Source of the DNA: Chrysochromulina tobinii
Taxonomy: Eukaryota; Haptophyta; Prymnesiales; Chrysochromulinaceae
Direction: 5' to 3'
DNA length: 24,690 bases
NCBI GenBank assembly: GCA_001275005.1
Contig: JWZX01003155.1
Location: forward strand, 1 to 24,690
Shown here in pieces: positions 1-8,524 of the stretch. Position numbers and translations under genes: made by a program. A model generated the notes under the pieces. The model saw only the letters and a list, made by a program, of their open reading frames with translations, was not told the origin of the DNA and made no database searches. Numbering within the stretch: position 1 is the first letter of the stretch; the number at the start of each line of letters is the position of its first letter.

Positions 1-2659
1 ACAGCGCGTCGCTCAGCGCCTCGCGAAGCGGGCGGCCGATGGCATCGTCGATGCTCGCGGCGCTCAGCAGGCGGCCCGGAGTGAACACGTGCTCAGCCAC
101 CGTGGCCAAAGGCAGCAGATCGAGGCGTAGGCATGGGGCGATGCGGGCGATGTCGGCGGCCGAGTGGGTGGCGCCCCACGGGGCGAGTGCCTCGAGCAGT
201 GCTGCCTCCTCCTGAGCGAGCGATTCATCCAGCAGCGCCACCGCCTCAGCTGCTCCCTCGACAGCCGCTGTCCCCTCCGCCTCCGCCTTGGCCTTCGATT
301 CGGCCTCCGCCTTCTCCTCTGTCGCCGCCGCCTCCGTCTCCATTGGCGTCACTCCTTGAGCAACTGCCGGGGCCGCTGGAAGCGGCGGTGGGATGCCGAT
401 GGGTCGCTGCTGGGCACGCGTATGGTCGTCGTCGACTTCTCCGTCGTTGTTGAGTAGCTCAGCCTGCTCCTGCCCGGCCTCCTCCTCATCGTCCTCATCG
501 TCTGGCGGCTCATCGTCCCCCTCCTCGCCCTCCGACGCTCTCGAGATGTCCTCTGGCTCCGCCCCCGCCTCGGAGCCAGAGGCGGAGGGGGACCGCGTTG
601 AGGCCGAGGTGGGCTCGCGAGACGCACGTCGAAATGCACGCACCGACTTCGTCGACGGCTGCACTGCCGCCGCCGCCGCGGCTGCCGTGCCTAATTGCTT
701 CGCCATCGTCTCGGCCGCCGCCCTGGCCTTTGACTTCGCCTCGGCCGCCTCCACCTTATGCGGAGGCAGCGGTCGTGACGAGAGTAGCCGTTTGAGTGTG
801 TCCACATCGAGCGAAGCCGCTCTCTCACGCACCAGGGCACAGAGCGTCGCGGCCGAGCGCACCGCATGTGGAACGAGCGAGGCGTCGAGCACGGTCGCGC
901 GGAGCGAGTTGGCGGCCCCAGGCTTGGCTTCGAGGCGTGCGATGCACTCAGCGTAGAAGCAGATGAGCGCACCGATCGAGGGCGAAGCCAAGGTCGCCGG
1001 CGGCGGCGCCGCCGCCGCCATCAGTGGCACCTCGCCGCGCACTCGCGCGCTGTGGGCCGCCGCCCAGCGCTGTAGCACGGCGAGGCGCAGGGAGCTAGCG
1101 CGCCGCGTGAGCGACAGCGTGAGCGAGCACTGCGCGATCAGCATCTCGCGCTCCGTCTGCATTCTAGGCGGCGCGGCTTTGGGCTCGACGAGCATGTCCT
1201 TGATGTTGAAGTCGAGCGCGCCGCCATCAGGATGATGTTCAGGGTATATGAAGCTAGAGCTCATGGTTTTGACGCGCGTGGTATCGAGTAGGTTGGTGAG
1301 TGTGGCGCTCATGTCGTACGCCTCGATGCCGTCTAGTTGGGGAACGTCGAGATGAGGGAAACCGAACGTAGCCCTCTTGCCGTGCTGGGTGCACATGTAG
1401 AGCAGCATGCCGACCTCGAGTTTGCCGAGGGCACCCTCGGCATGGCGCGCAGTCGCCTCGGCTTGCAATTGCACAGGAATGCAAGTCACGGAGGAATACC
1501 CGGAACGGGAGAGCGGCACGTCAGCCAGCTTGACACTTCCCTGCAGACGCGGCAGCCGTTCCAGCTTCTCCGTGGGCAGCCAGTCGAGCACCTCAGCGAG
1601 CTGCTCTAGGCTGAGCGATGGCAAATGATCGGTCAGCCGACGCAGCGGCTGGTTCCCTACCGCCGCCTCGTCCTGCAACCCATCCTGCCCTTGCTCCCCC
1701 TTCTCCTTGGCCTCGTCCTCGTCCTCATTCATCATGATGCGTTTGAGGAGGCGAGGCAGCTGCGCACGCAAGCTCCGCGCGATCGAGCACTTGCCGCTCA
1801 CCCCGAGGCTCTTGTCCTGGCCAGTGCACGTGTATTTGGGCCAGCGCTGCGTGATCGCGCGGAAGATGCGCACCGCCTCCGTGCTCGTCATCGATTCCGC
1901 ATCGTCGTCATCGAACAAACAGTCGAGCACGACGTCGGCCGACGCAGCATGCTCGTCGAGCTCGAGCTTGCACGTGAGCTCGAGGTACTCAGCGAGGAGG
2001 AACCGTGAGTCAGTTTGGCCGCGTAGCTTGAGGATCGTAGAGCAGACGTCGTCGTCGCCAACGTCGTGGCCATTACCCGAGAGTTGTAGCTCTGCGTCGC
2101 CCTGCAGCAGCATCGCGAGTGCGCGGCGTGAGCCCGGCAGCGCGAGAGTCAGGTGCCCGTCGTCCTCGTCGGTCGGCTCTTCGAGGGGCGCGTACGCGAC
2201 TGGCGCGCGGCGCACGTAGGCGGCGCGAGCCGTCGAGTCGAGCTCTGCGTACGCCGCCGCCGAAAGGTCGTGCGGATCGGCGTCGCGGTCGGTGCTCTCA
2301 TAGCGCCAGCCATGGATGGGTGCCTTGCCCGTCTTCCGACACTTGGTTCCCGGGTGCACGCCGTCGGTGATGGTGCGCGGGCACTCGGCGGTCGTGCCCT
2401 GGTTGCGCACCGACTCCACTGATGCCCGGTTGATGACCATGGAATCACCATGCTGACCGGTGAGCTCGCCGGCGAGGTGACTGCATCCTCCAAACGAGGT
2501 GACTGCATCCTCGAGCCGCTTCTTGAGGCGCTCGCTAGCGAACAGGGGCGCGGCGCTGTCTGCGGGCAACGCACGGCCGAAGCGGGGGGCGTCGTCGTCG
2601 CGCTCGGGCACGAGCAGCAAGTCTGGGTGGAAGGATGCGCGATGGAAGCGCTCCTCCAT
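1..2659 (-). CDS. Large unrecognised protein, C-terminus beyond the window
   Basis: One uninterrupted frame of 886 codons runs from an ATG at 2659 to the left edge without a stop, so the C-terminus is missing. An in-frame TGA at 2704-2702 lies just upstream, and the ATG at 2659 is the first Met after it. Codons are strongly G/C-ending, as in the recognisable genes of the window. I do not recognise the family. The N-terminal third is mixed and looks globular. A short acidic/Lys-rich stretch lies near residues 308-323. A long acidic tract (Glu/Asp/Gly) lies near 700-735, preceded by an Ala run and followed by an Ala/Glu/Lys-rich, probably helical segment near 770-805. No signal peptide or membrane segment is visible. 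A 22-bp tandem duplication lies inside the frame at 2473-2512. The real gene could contain introns, but none is needed to keep the frame open. Function unknown. Confidence 0.72.
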   Translation of the reverse strand, partial: MEERFHRASFHPDLLLVPERDDDAPRFGRALPADSAAPLFASERLKKRLEDAVTSFGGCSHLAGELTGQHGDSMVINRASVESVRNQGTTAECPRTITDGVHPGTKCRKTGKAPIHGWRYESTDRDADPHDLSAAAYAELDSTARAAYVRRAPVAYAPLEEPTDEDDGHLTLALPGSRRALAMLLQGDAELQLSGNGHDVGDDDVCSTILKLRGQTDSRFLLAEYLELTCKLELDEHAASADVVLDCLFDDDDAESMTSTEAVRIFRAITQRWPKYTCTGQDKSLGVSGKCSIARSLRAQLPRLLKRIMMNEDEDEAKEKGEQGQDGLQDEAAVGNQPLRRLTDHLPSLSLEQLAEVLDWLPTEKLERLPRLQGSVKLADVPLSRSGYSSVTCIPVQLQAEATARHAEGALGKLEVGMLLYMCTQHGKRATFGFPHLDVPQLDGIEAYDMSATLTNLLDTTRVKTMSSSFIYPEHHPDGGALDFNIKDMLVEPKAAPPRMQTEREMLIAQCSLTLSLTRRASSLRLAVLQRWAAAHSARVRGEVPLMAAAAPPPATLASPSIGALICFYAECIARLEAKPGAANSLRATVLDASLVPHAVRSAATLCALVRERAASLDVDTLKRLLSSRPLPPHKVEAAEAKSKARAAAETMAKQLGTAAAAAAAVQPSTKSVRAFRRASREPTSASTRSPSASGSEAGAEPEDISRASEGEEGDDEPPDDEDDEEEAGQEQAELLNNDGEVDDDHTRAQQRPIGIPPPLPAAPAVAQGVTPMETEAAATEEKAEAESKAKAEAEGTAAVEGAAEAVALLDESLAQEEAALLEALAPWGATHSAADIARIAPCLRLDLLPLATVAEHVFTPGRLLSAASIDDAIGRPLREALSDAL
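2473..2512. repeat. Tandem duplication, period 22 bp
   Basis: The 18-mer CGAGGTGACTGCATCCTC occurs at 2473-2490 and again at 2495-2512. The period of 22 bp is not a multiple of three, so the minus-strand gene reads the two copies in different frames (LEDAVTS from one, GGCSHLA from the other). Confidence 0.9.
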
Positions 2660-2730
2660 GGTCCAGTCGCTCGCGTGGGCCGCGCGTGCGTGCGAACCAT
2701 TTCATTCCGCTCATCCGTTGCATGCGATGA

Positions 2731-2737
2731 TTATATA
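2731..2737 (-). promoter_or_regulatory. TATA-like element upstream of the large minus-strand gene
   Basis: On the minus strand the bases read TATATAA, about 72-78 bp before the ATG at 2659, in a locally AT-rich patch of otherwise GC-rich DNA. The position is plausible for a core promoter. Assigned on sequence and position only. Confidence 0.35.
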
Positions 2738-2831
2738 CGAACACATGTCACATCCAACAAGTTCCTTGTTGTGTTGTGTGTCTCCGATCCCCCTGCTCCC
2801 GCTAATTCAGTCCATTAAAGCTCACGGGCGC

Positions 2832-4299
2832 TCACTCAGCGCGCCCGTGAGCTCTGCCTGCCTTGCGTGCTTCTTCGACTTCCCGGAGGACCGCCGCGCA
2901 GCCCGAGCACACTGGCTGCCCCTCGCGCCACTGGCCCGAGGCGGCCGCCACGGAGGGTGGCCTGTTCTTGCGCACGCACTCGCACAGCGGCACCATCCAC
3001 TGGTACGCAGACGTCGCGCGCACGCGCTCACGCTTGGCCGCGAGCTCCGCCCATCGCGCCGCCCGCGTGGGCGCCCACTGCCGGAGCGCCATCGTGTAAC
3101 GCCACTCGCCATCGCCAAACGCGTTCCGGAGCTCTTCGGCGACGGCGGGATCTCGCCGGCGGAGCTCCTCGCGTGTATTGAGGCCGCAATTGACGTCACA
3201 GCGCACGCTCGCCTCAAACCAAGCCTGTGCCGATTCGGCCCAGTACTCTGACGAATTCGAGCCCATGTACGACTCTGCGTCGATGAGACCTCGTCGGAGC
3301 GCGTCGGCGTGCGCGGCGCGGATGCGAGCGCGCGCCGCATCATCGAGCCCAACGTCCATCACGCAATGTGCAAACTCATGCACCAGGATGGACTCGAAGG
3401 GATACTGATCGTGACGGCGCCGACGACGCAGCTGAGCCGAAGGAGAAGGTGCCGGCGCGCCGCAGATGACGCATTGGCACTTGTCTTGGCACGTGTCCAA
3501 TGAGGACTTGTCCGCTGAGGCGCCCGCGGGGGCTTTGGACTCGTCCGCCGCCCCCGCCAAGAGCGCGGGCGCGGCAGCGCCGGTTGCGCCGTCCGCGTCG
3601 ATCGCCATGCTCACCGCCGCCGACGCCGCCGACGTCGCCGCCGACGCTACCTCCGGCCGGTCGACTGGCAGTTCGGGCTCGTCTTCGAGCAGGTTCTCCT
3701 CGCCCACGGAAGAGACGGGCACGGCCGGATTGCCGCCCACGCCGCGCGTCGTCGCGTCGTGCGGTCCAGTCGCCCTTGTTGGCGGCAGAGAGGAATCGGT
3801 GCTCGGGAACATCGGAGGTGAGCTGCGCGCGCCCGATGACGGCCACCGTGCACCCGGCCGCCCTCATGCGCACGAGCACGTCCGCTGGAGTGTCGCGCAG
3901 CATGCCGCCGATCACGTCCGCTGCCGCCTGCACAGCTTCCACAGAGACGCACACATGGGCGCGCACAGGGATGGAGGCGATGCGGACGCAGTGATGGTAG
4001 AAGCCGTCGGTTGTGGACGCGCTCGCCGCCTCAGCCTCGGCCGGCGCACGGCTCGAAGCCACCGGCTGTCCGATGCAAATGCTCAAGTCGGTGTGCACTT
4101 TGCACTCAACCAGCGTCACACCGCCGTCGACCGTGCGGCAGTGCCACTCATGGCCAGGAAACGTCTGCTGCGTCGCCCTTTGGCCCGCTCGGATGTTGGT
4201 GTACGAGACCTCCTCGCGCGTCTCATCGTTGATCCACAGAAGCTGCACCTCTCCGGGCGTCTCGTTGATCACGGTGAATCGCACGAGCGGCTCGGCCAT
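2832..4299 (-). CDS. VHL-beta-domain / HEFAH metallopeptidase-like fusion, frame broken once
   Basis: The start is ATG 4299 (MAEPLVRFTVINET). Residues 1 to about 55 resemble a von Hippel-Lindau beta domain: INETPGEVQLLWIND, then AGQRATQQTFPGHEWH. After a linker comes a second conserved block with IGRAQLTSDVPEH. Near 3750 the coding signal moves to another frame, which continues TTRGVGGNP, GEENLL and a zinc-protease motif HEFAH (3366-3380), followed by EYWAES, a likely third-ligand helix. It ends at a TGA at 2832. The TRGVGG...GEENLL...HEFAH order fits one metallopeptidase-like family, so both frames belong to one gene. The frame change lies in a CGACG-rich stretch and amounts to one base, either a sequence error or a real lesion. 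An Ala-rich segment between GEENLL and HEFAH is probably an in-frame intron. Four cysteines near the C-terminus (CECV, CSGC) could bind metal. The VHL alpha (Elongin-binding) domain is not seen. Substrate unknown. Confidence 0.6.
3405..3650 (-). other. Candidate in-frame intron in the metallopeptidase-like gene
   Basis: On the minus strand the segment starts GTAGCG and ends GATCAG. It is 246 bp long, divisible by three, phase 0 and free of stops. Its translation is a low-complexity Ala-rich stretch with a small Cys cluster and an Arg run. Removing it places the DRPE residues directly before YPFESILVHEFAH. That gives a short GEENLL-to-HEFAH spacing, closer to what I recall for related proteins. 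RNA evidence is lacking. Confidence 0.45.
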
Positions 4300-4412
4300 T
4301 CGCGAAGGGCGCCGACATGGGCGCTGCTTGAAAGGCCCGTCGGTCACACCTTAGCGATAGAGGCCCACGTGCTTGGGTCCGGGGAGCCGGGGAGCCTGGA
4401 TGCGTTGATCTG

Positions 4413-4423
4413 CATAAAATATG
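4413..4423 (+). promoter_or_regulatory. TATA-like element before the EEP/EF-hand gene
   Basis: CATAAAATATG lies 31-41 bp before the ATG at 4454, in the 154-bp space between two divergent genes (minus-strand start at 4299). A six-codon upstream ORF (4421-4438, MGKNL then stop) begins inside this element, so part of it may be transcribed if the start site lies further upstream. Confidence 0.35.
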
Positions 4424-4453
4424 GGAAAGAATCTATGAACATTCCAAGAATCT

Positions 4454-6745
4454 ATGGGGTCAGCGTTAATCGGGGTATTGCTGCAGTTCATCGGGGCGGT
4501 CGCCATGATGAGCAGCCCCCGCTCGCGGACCGGCCACTTGAATCTGCTCGCGCCTAAAGCCGGTATGATAGCAATCTCGATGGTGGTGCCCGAGCTGATT
4601 CCTCACGGAAAGCTTCATGTATCTGCTGCCGACACCTTCAGTGTTTTGTCATGGAACTGTCTCCTCCCGAATTCGGAGGACAATTGGTGGTGCGAGAAGA
4701 TGTATCAGAGCCATGTGCCCGCGGACGCTCGACAGTGGCCGCATCGTCAACAGCTGATCAAAGACCGGGTGTTGCTCGCGGATGCTGATATCGTGTGCAT
4801 TCAAGAGGCCGCGGGCGGCACCTTCGAGTCGGACTTTGCATTCATGCGAGCGCAGGGTTACGAGGCGGTGCTGCACCAAAAGTTTCGATTCCGTTGCGCC
4901 ACCTTTTATCGGCCGACGGTGTTCGCGCTTCAGTCTCAGGCGCACGAGGACCGTGCCCTGGTCACGTCGTTTCGCTGGCTCGGAAGCGCCCAGAGGACCT
5001 TGTACCTCGCCAACGTGCATCTGAGTGGTGGAGCCGCGCCCGACCGCCGGCTGCGTCAGATCCATGGTGCCACGGAATGCATCCGAAAATGGTTGGCGAA
5101 TAACAAGCCGAAGCCGCAAGGACGACGGGGCAGCGCTGTGAGGCGAGAGCAGGAGGAGGGGAGAGAGGATGAGGCCCGAAGAGCGGCCGGTCCTGCGCGT
5201 GCGGGCCATGGCGAGGAGCCTTCGTCCCCGGAGCCCCCGTGCGTCCTGATCGCGGGGGATTTCAACTCGGATGGCAACACCGCCGTACGGACGCTCCTGG
5301 TCGACGGCAGCGTGGAGCCAACATGGCGCGAGCCTCAATATGCCGACATGCAGCTAACGTCGAGGCGCCGAAGCCATACGCTGGGTCCCTTAGCAGACGC
5401 CGGAGAGGTCGCGTACGGCCAGAACGTGTGCGATGGCGACTGGGGTGACTGGGGCGGGCGGACCTGCTATGCTCGCTATCGCGCACGCCGCCCCGCCACA
5501 TACGTAGTCCCTTCGCTCGCATCCGTCTTCCTACTGCGCTCACCGACCTCAACAAACCGGCAGCAGCTTGTCGCCGATAACGAGGTGCTGGCACGCCTGA
5601 CGCAGCATCGAGAGAGCCCACCGCCTCTGAGTCCGCCGCGAGAGCTCTCGGCAGAGGACCGTGCTCTGTGCGAGACGACTCCAGGAGCAGACTTGGCGTT
5701 TGTGACGGCGTGCCGCCGCGCCTTCGACGCCATCGATGCCGACCGCGGCGGCTCGATCTCCGCGGCTGAGCTGCGGGAGGCTCTCGAGCGGCTGTCCGTG
5801 CGCAACCTCGCTGGCGAGGAGCCGAGCGCCGTCGACGTGGAGGCGATGCTCAGCGCCGCGGACACGGACGAGAACGGTACGGTCGACTTCGCCGAATTCG
5901 TGGCCATCATCCTCGCCACGCGCGGCGGAGGCGACACCGGCAGCGGCTGGTGGGCACGGTTCCTGGGTGCTCTGCGCGGCGGTGAAGGCGGCGGCTCGTC
6001 CAGTGCGGAGCAGGAGCTCGTGCGCCTCGAGACCGAAGCAGATGTCGAGAACCTCATCGCGCGCTTCACACCCACCCTCCGCGCCGCTCTCGATACCCTA
6101 TTCGATCGGCTCGCAGCCGCCTCACCGGGGACGCCGGCGGCAGGCGCTACTTCGAGCTCGAATTCAATCTCGGAGGATATGGAGCGCGTCATCCCAGAGA
6201 AGGCGGCGCTCGCATGGCTAGAGCTTGTCAACCGCGAGCTGGGACGTGGTGGCACGTACCGTAGTGTAATGGCTGCGTTCGAGCAGAGCCCCACTGGACG
6301 GCGCGAGCTCACGCGGCGAGCGTGGTATGGCGTCTTCGCACGCGAGCTCGGCGAGGGCAAGTGGTGGCAAGTCGCGTACGATCTCGACGTCTCCGGAGTC
6401 ACCGTGAGCAGCATGGAACTCAGCGTCGGGGGTGGCACTTTCGGTGGGGCCGCGCAGAGTCGCGTGGTGGACGAGCGCCGTGGCGAGCAGGGTGCGCGCA
6501 GACCGTCGGTCAGGACGCCGCGCCAGGCTCCGCGCCGCCATTACGAGGCGTGGCTCGATTACGTGTACTACAGCAGTAAGGGCCTCAGACTGGTGGGTTA
6601 CCAGGAGAGTCTCTCTGAAGAGCAGGCACAACTCATCTATCGTGATGGGGACGCCCTGCCAAACGCCTGGCATCCGAGCGACCATCTCCCCGTCGGCTGC
6701 GTGTTCCAATGGGCCGATTCGAATGGGTCCGGCCCTACTGTATGA
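4454..6745 (+). CDS. Endonuclease/exonuclease/phosphatase-fold protein with two internal EF-hands
   Basis: A 763-residue protein. The EEP (DNase I/CCR4-like) fold is recognisable from VLSWNCLLP (Asn68), DIVCIQEA (Glu118), LANVHLSGG (His189) and IAGDFNSDG (Asp269, Asn271). The closing catalytic motif HPSDHLPVG (Asp743, His744) comes only at the extreme C-terminus. About 470 residues lie between Asp269 and Asp743. They include two canonical EF-hand loops, DADRGGSISAAE (428-439) and DTDENGTVDFAE (470-481), plus helical and low-complexity spacers. A hydrophobic N-terminus (ALIGVLLQFIGAVAMM) could be a signal anchor. The family hydrolyses phosphodiester or phosphate-ester bonds with Mg2+; the exact substrate here (RNA, nucleotide or lipid phosphate) cannot be read from sequence. 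Plants have a related calcium-binding EEP protein, so the combination is not unique. An internal basic/acidic insert (about 218-260) is probably a loop. Confidence 0.85.
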   Translation: MGSALIGVLLQFIGAVAMMSSPRSRTGHLNLLAPKAGMIAISMVVPELIPHGKLHVSAADTFSVLSWNCLLPNSEDNWWCEKMYQSHVPADARQWPHRQQLIKDRVLLADADIVCIQEAAGGTFESDFAFMRAQGYEAVLHQKFRFRCATFYRPTVFALQSQAHEDRALVTSFRWLGSAQRTLYLANVHLSGGAAPDRRLRQIHGATECIRKWLANNKPKPQGRRGSAVRREQEEGREDEARRAAGPARAGHGEEPSSPEPPCVLIAGDFNSDGNTAVRTLLVDGSVEPTWREPQYADMQLTSRRRSHTLGPLADAGEVAYGQNVCDGDWGDWGGRTCYARYRARRPATYVVPSLASVFLLRSPTSTNRQQLVADNEVLARLTQHRESPPPLSPPRELSAEDRALCETTPGADLAFVTACRRAFDAIDADRGGSISAAELREALERLSVRNLAGEEPSAVDVEAMLSAADTDENGTVDFAEFVAIILATRGGGDTGSGWWARFLGALRGGEGGGSSSAEQELVRLETEADVENLIARFTPTLRAALDTLFDRLAAASPGTPAAGATSSSNSISEDMERVIPEKAALAWLELVNRELGRGGTYRSVMAAFEQSPTGRRELTRRAWYGVFARELGEGKWWQVAYDLDVSGVTVSSMELSVGGGTFGGAAQSRVVDERRGEQGARRPSVRTPRQAPRRHYEAWLDYVYYSSKGLRLVGYQESLSEEQAQLIYRDGDALPNAWHPSDHLPVGCVFQWADSNGSGPTV

Positions 6746-7432
6746 AATACCAGCAATGTGGTCATATCGAGTGGTCATGTATCACGACCTTTCACGAGCT
6801 ATCACGTGTCCGCACGATGTGCGGGACCGGGAGCCGAGGCACCCCGGACCGCGATCCGACCGTGGTTTTCCGCTGAGGTCGAACAAGGTTCCTCCGAGGT
6901 CGAGGCGTCGAGCGTGCAGCGTCGGCCGTCGCATGCGATGGAGCGCGTCGACTGATGTAAGAAGCCGGCCCGGCCCCTGATGGCTTTCATCAGTGTTCAG
7001 TCCCGGCACTTGGCTGTTGACCAATTATACTACCGTACACGCTTTGTATGCCTGGGGTATCCCTCTCGCCACGTGCACGCTGCCGATAGGCGTGTTTTAC
7101 TTACTCTTACTTACTCGTAACGCCGCGGGATCCGACCGCGCGCGGATCGGCTCGATGACCCCCGCGGGTACCGTCTCCGCTCTCCCGTGTGGCGTGTCCC
7201 GTCTCCCGACCGGACGGGCGCGCCCGCGGCGTCGAGGACGCCGTGAAGGCGGTCCCGCGCCGCGGCTTACCGTACGGCTTTTAGTCCGTAGCTGACGAAG
7301 CATCCGAGACGTCCGCGCGGCTGACAGCATCCCGCCCCGCGGGCGTGCACGGTTAATAAAACCTCGTTATTTTTACGTCTGATATATACGTCTAGATGTT
7401 GCATCGAAGTCCTGATAAATTGAGAATTGAGG
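6746..7432. other. Intergenic region, no convincing gene
   Basis: This is the space between the EEP gene and the convergent fucosyltransferase-like gene. It is very GC-rich to about 7340, then turns AT-rich. It holds a perfect 10-bp tandem duplication TTACTTACTC at 7097-7116 and an inverted pair GATCCG/CGGATC at 7129-7148. Open frames here lack an ATG start and conserved motifs. Both flanking genes should end here, so 3' UTRs are expected. Confidence 0.6.
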
Positions 7433-8524
7433 TCATTTGTCAAACAGCGGAGCCATCTTAGGCTCCACCTCTGCGTCGGGCACTCTCTGGCATCCGTGTG
7501 CCACGAGGTATACCCCCCACCAAGGGCGGGACGTGCGCCCACCACCGCGTGATTGGCCGGCTGCACGGTGAGCAGCCCAACTGGAGGCTACAGCAGAATA
7601 GGTTGAGTCCTTCAGGTCCCATACGACCATGGCGTTTGTCCTTGCCAATATCAGCAGCTCGTCAAGGGCGCCCTGGGTTGCCAATGACCCTCGCCTCGTT
7701 ACCATCTTGCCGCGACGCTCGGCCCCTAGCATGATGTGCCTCGGCGGTGGCAGCAATACATTTGCACCTAGTGTGGCGTTGGCTTCAGCCCGCACTGCGT
7801 GGTTATCAGCAGCAAGGTAGACTCGAGAGGGGGCAGCCTGCTCGCCGTCTGCCTTGATCTGAGCGCGAACTTTTGCAATGCAGTCTAGGAAGCCGAAGTC
7901 GCGCAGAATGTGCTCGGGCGACGGTACAGACGCCGCGGCAGGTATACTCTGAAGTGTGGCATTGAGCCTTTTCACGGTGTACGCCAGCAGAATGACCATG
8001 CGCACGTGCACCCCAACCACTGCAATGTTCGTGGTTCTGGACATGCTCTCGTCTGCCAGCTCGATACGCATGCTTTGCGGCACAAGCAAGTGATAAGAAA
8101 GCTCACCAAAGTATGGCACGACCTTGGCGTTACCGGCGTCATGCTTGGGAAGCTGGTGGTGCTGATGGCTAGGCTCATGGGCGCTTCCTGCTGAGACGGC
8201 AGTCATGGTTCTGGTGCAAGCGAGCCCGTGCGTACGCAGCCACTGCGCTGCAGGATGGGCAGCAACGTTCTTGAGGAGGGCAGGCGCAAAGTACATGTTG
8301 CTGCGCACATGGAGCACTGGACACCGCCAGGCTGCAACACGCTCACCCCCCGGTCCAGCAAATGTGAATTCGCGAGGATGCATCAAGCTGGCGAGTTGAC
8401 TGCCGCCTTCCGTCCAGGTCTTACCCATGTGCGCTGTGCAGTTGCGCGTAACCTTGCCACCATCCAGCGCGACGATCTGTGCTTTGCCTTTCACGTGGCT
8501 CGACCACCAGGTCACTCTCGCCAT
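7433..8524 (-). CDS. Fucosyltransferase-like glycosyltransferase, probably N-terminally truncated
   Basis: A 363-residue frame from ATG 8524. The middle and C-terminal parts look like the Rossmann half of eukaryotic fucosyltransferases (GT23/GT37/O-FucT-like): WRCPVLHVRSNMYFAP (66-81), AVVGVHVRM (168-176, the donor-site HxR), SRVYLAADNHAVRAEA (233-248), GALDELLILARTNAMVV (285-301) and STYSAVASSWA (307-317). These proteins transfer fucose from GDP-fucose in the secretory pathway. The N-terminal membrane anchor and the first half of the fold (with a G-x-GN-R type motif) are missing, and the DNA upstream is the coding region of a carboxypeptidase on the other strand. The first 60 residues are not recognisable. 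Either an upstream exon lies beyond the neighbour, or this is a 5'-truncated pseudogene. The ATG overlaps the neighbour's ATG in the tetramer CATG (8522-8525). Confidence 0.55.
   Translation of the reverse strand: MARVTWWSSHVKGKAQIVALDGGKVTRNCTAHMGKTWTEGGSQLASLMHPREFTFAGPGGERVAAWRCPVLHVRSNMYFAPALLKNVAAHPAAQWLRTHGLACTRTMTAVSAGSAHEPSHQHHQLPKHDAGNAKVVPYFGELSYHLLVPQSMRIELADESMSRTTNIAVVGVHVRMVILLAYTVKRLNATLQSIPAAASVPSPEHILRDFGFLDCIAKVRAQIKADGEQAAPSRVYLAADNHAVRAEANATLGANVLLPPPRHIMLGAERRGKMVTRRGSLATQGALDELLILARTNAMVVWDLKDSTYSAVASSWAAHRAAGQSRGGGRTSRPWWGVYLVAHGCQRVPDAEVEPKMAPLFDK

Noticed and set aside
3466-4557. A 363-codon plus-strand frame over the VHL/metallopeptidase gene
   Set aside because: It is antisense to recognisable VHL and HEFAH motifs, its composition is Arg/Ala/His-rich, and no domain is visible.
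6993-7295. Plus-strand frame with a hydrophobic stretch (PIGVFYLLLLT)
   Set aside because: It has no ATG (starts at GTG), becomes Arg-rich after 45 codons, and shows no conserved motif.
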